From the NCBI GenBank assembly GCA_016200225.1, contig JACQFD010000039.1, forward strand, positions 124,001-188,000: a DNA stretch of 64,000 nt, given 5' to 3'. Both the position numbers and the translations under genes were made by a program. This document shows positions 63,789-64,000 of the stretch, one piece after another. The notes below the pieces were generated by a model. The model was given only the letters and a program-made list of their open reading frames with translations. It had not been told where the DNA came from and made no database searches. The number at the start of each line of letters is the position of its first letter. Position 1 is the first letter of the stretch. Source of the stretch: Planctomycetota bacterium (GTDB lineage Bacteria > Planctomycetota > UBA1135 > JACQFD01).

Positions 63789-64000
63789 GTGGGACTATCG
63801 ACCGGCGAAAACCAACAAAAAACCGACGAGCGCCTTCGCCAGGACCGCCTCGTATTCTATGCCGAGGACGTGGAGGCATTCGACCGCGTGCTCGAGGAGT
63901 TTCTCGCGCTCTCGAGCGCCAAATGTGTATTACTAATCGACCGCGACGGACATCTCGTCGCAAAGAAAGGCGAAGCCGCGAATATCAATTGCGATTCGAT
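63789..64000 (+). CDS. Roadblock-like protein, N-terminal part (runs off window)
   Basis: A frame opens at the GTG at 63789 (GAGG at 63779-63782 fits as ribosome binding site; a GTG at 63777 is an alternative) and stays open to the edge, giving about 70 residues. 'DVEAFDRVLEEFLALSSAKCVLLIDRDGHLVAKKGE' in two adjoining parts has the helix-then-strand start of roadblock/LC7 proteins. It is 24 bp after mglA, so a further regulator of the GTPase is likely. Confidence 0.65.
   Translation, partial: MGLSTGENQQKTDERLRQDRLVFYAEDVEAFDRVLEEFLALSSAKCVLLIDRDGHLVAKKGEAANINCDS

Noticed and set aside
1..64000. CRISPR arrays, insertion sequences, prophage genes, integrase/attachment sites
   Set aside because: No regularly spaced direct repeats, transposase motifs, terminal inverted repeats or phage structural genes were seen.

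Overview
This window looks like chromosomal DNA of a Gram-negative, GC-rich bacterium, most probably a planctomycete or a close relative. The signs are a very large secreted TPR protein, a MoxR/DUF58/BatA gene train that includes squalene-cyclase-fold proteins and PQQ-type beta-propellers, OpcA beside G6P dehydrogenase, and an MglA/roadblock/DUF4388 cluster. The phylum is an inference from gene families and neighbourhood; there is no rRNA gene to confirm it. No tRNA, rRNA, CRISPR array, transposase or prophage was recognised. Gene spacing is tight and strand switches are few.

Region 1 (1-28299, all minus strand) is one closely spaced train read from right to left: MoxR AAA+ ATPase, DUF58 protein, BatA-like VWA protein, second VWA/amidotransferase-fold membrane protein, 1590-residue secreted propeller/TPR protein, secreted alpha/alpha-toroid protein, DUF4175-like membrane protein, 1006-residue secreted coiled-coil protein, two tandem paralogous small secreted proteins (one cut by an in-frame TGA), second toroid protein, and a secreted TPR protein of more than 2330 residues that runs off the left edge. 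It looks like an ATPase-driven envelope machine. Its function is not known to me and it is the best candidate here for an undescribed system.

Region 2 (28493-36841, plus strand) holds an SGNH-hydrolase-like membrane protein, glucokinase, transketolase, a GT-C-like membrane protein and a membrane-anchored protein with a carboxypeptidase-regulatory-like repeat. It ends at a strong hairpin terminator shared with the convergent genes. Region 3 (36864-43274, minus) is an oxidative pentose phosphate operon, tal-gnd-zwf-opcA-pgl, followed by a Rieske protein. With glk and tkt across the terminator, the two strands cover glucose phosphorylation and most of the pentose phosphate pathway.

Region 4 (43623-47841) has a minus-strand trio (degenerate Mug-like protein, lipoate ligase/octanoyltransferase, GT4 glycosyltransferase) divergent from a porin and a small cytochrome c lipoprotein. 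Region 5 (47887-55992, minus) carries the glyoxylate shunt (aceB, aceA) downstream of a glycine cleavage operon gcvT-gcvH-gcvPA-gcvPB. That operon is headed by a clear glycine riboswitch and an intrinsic terminator, and the lipoyl-transfer gene of region 4 fits its need for lipoylated GcvH.

Region 6 (56106-64000, plus) holds a second GT-C-like membrane protein and then a signalling/polarity cluster: a transmembrane DUF4388-TPR-PEGA-propeller protein, a TPR-roadblock fusion, an MglB-like roadblock protein, an MglA GTPase with an unusual C-terminal membrane anchor, and the start of another roadblock-like protein at the right edge. Across the window, AT-rich synonymous codons are clustered into short islands, some forming the palindromic word TGTAATATTACA.
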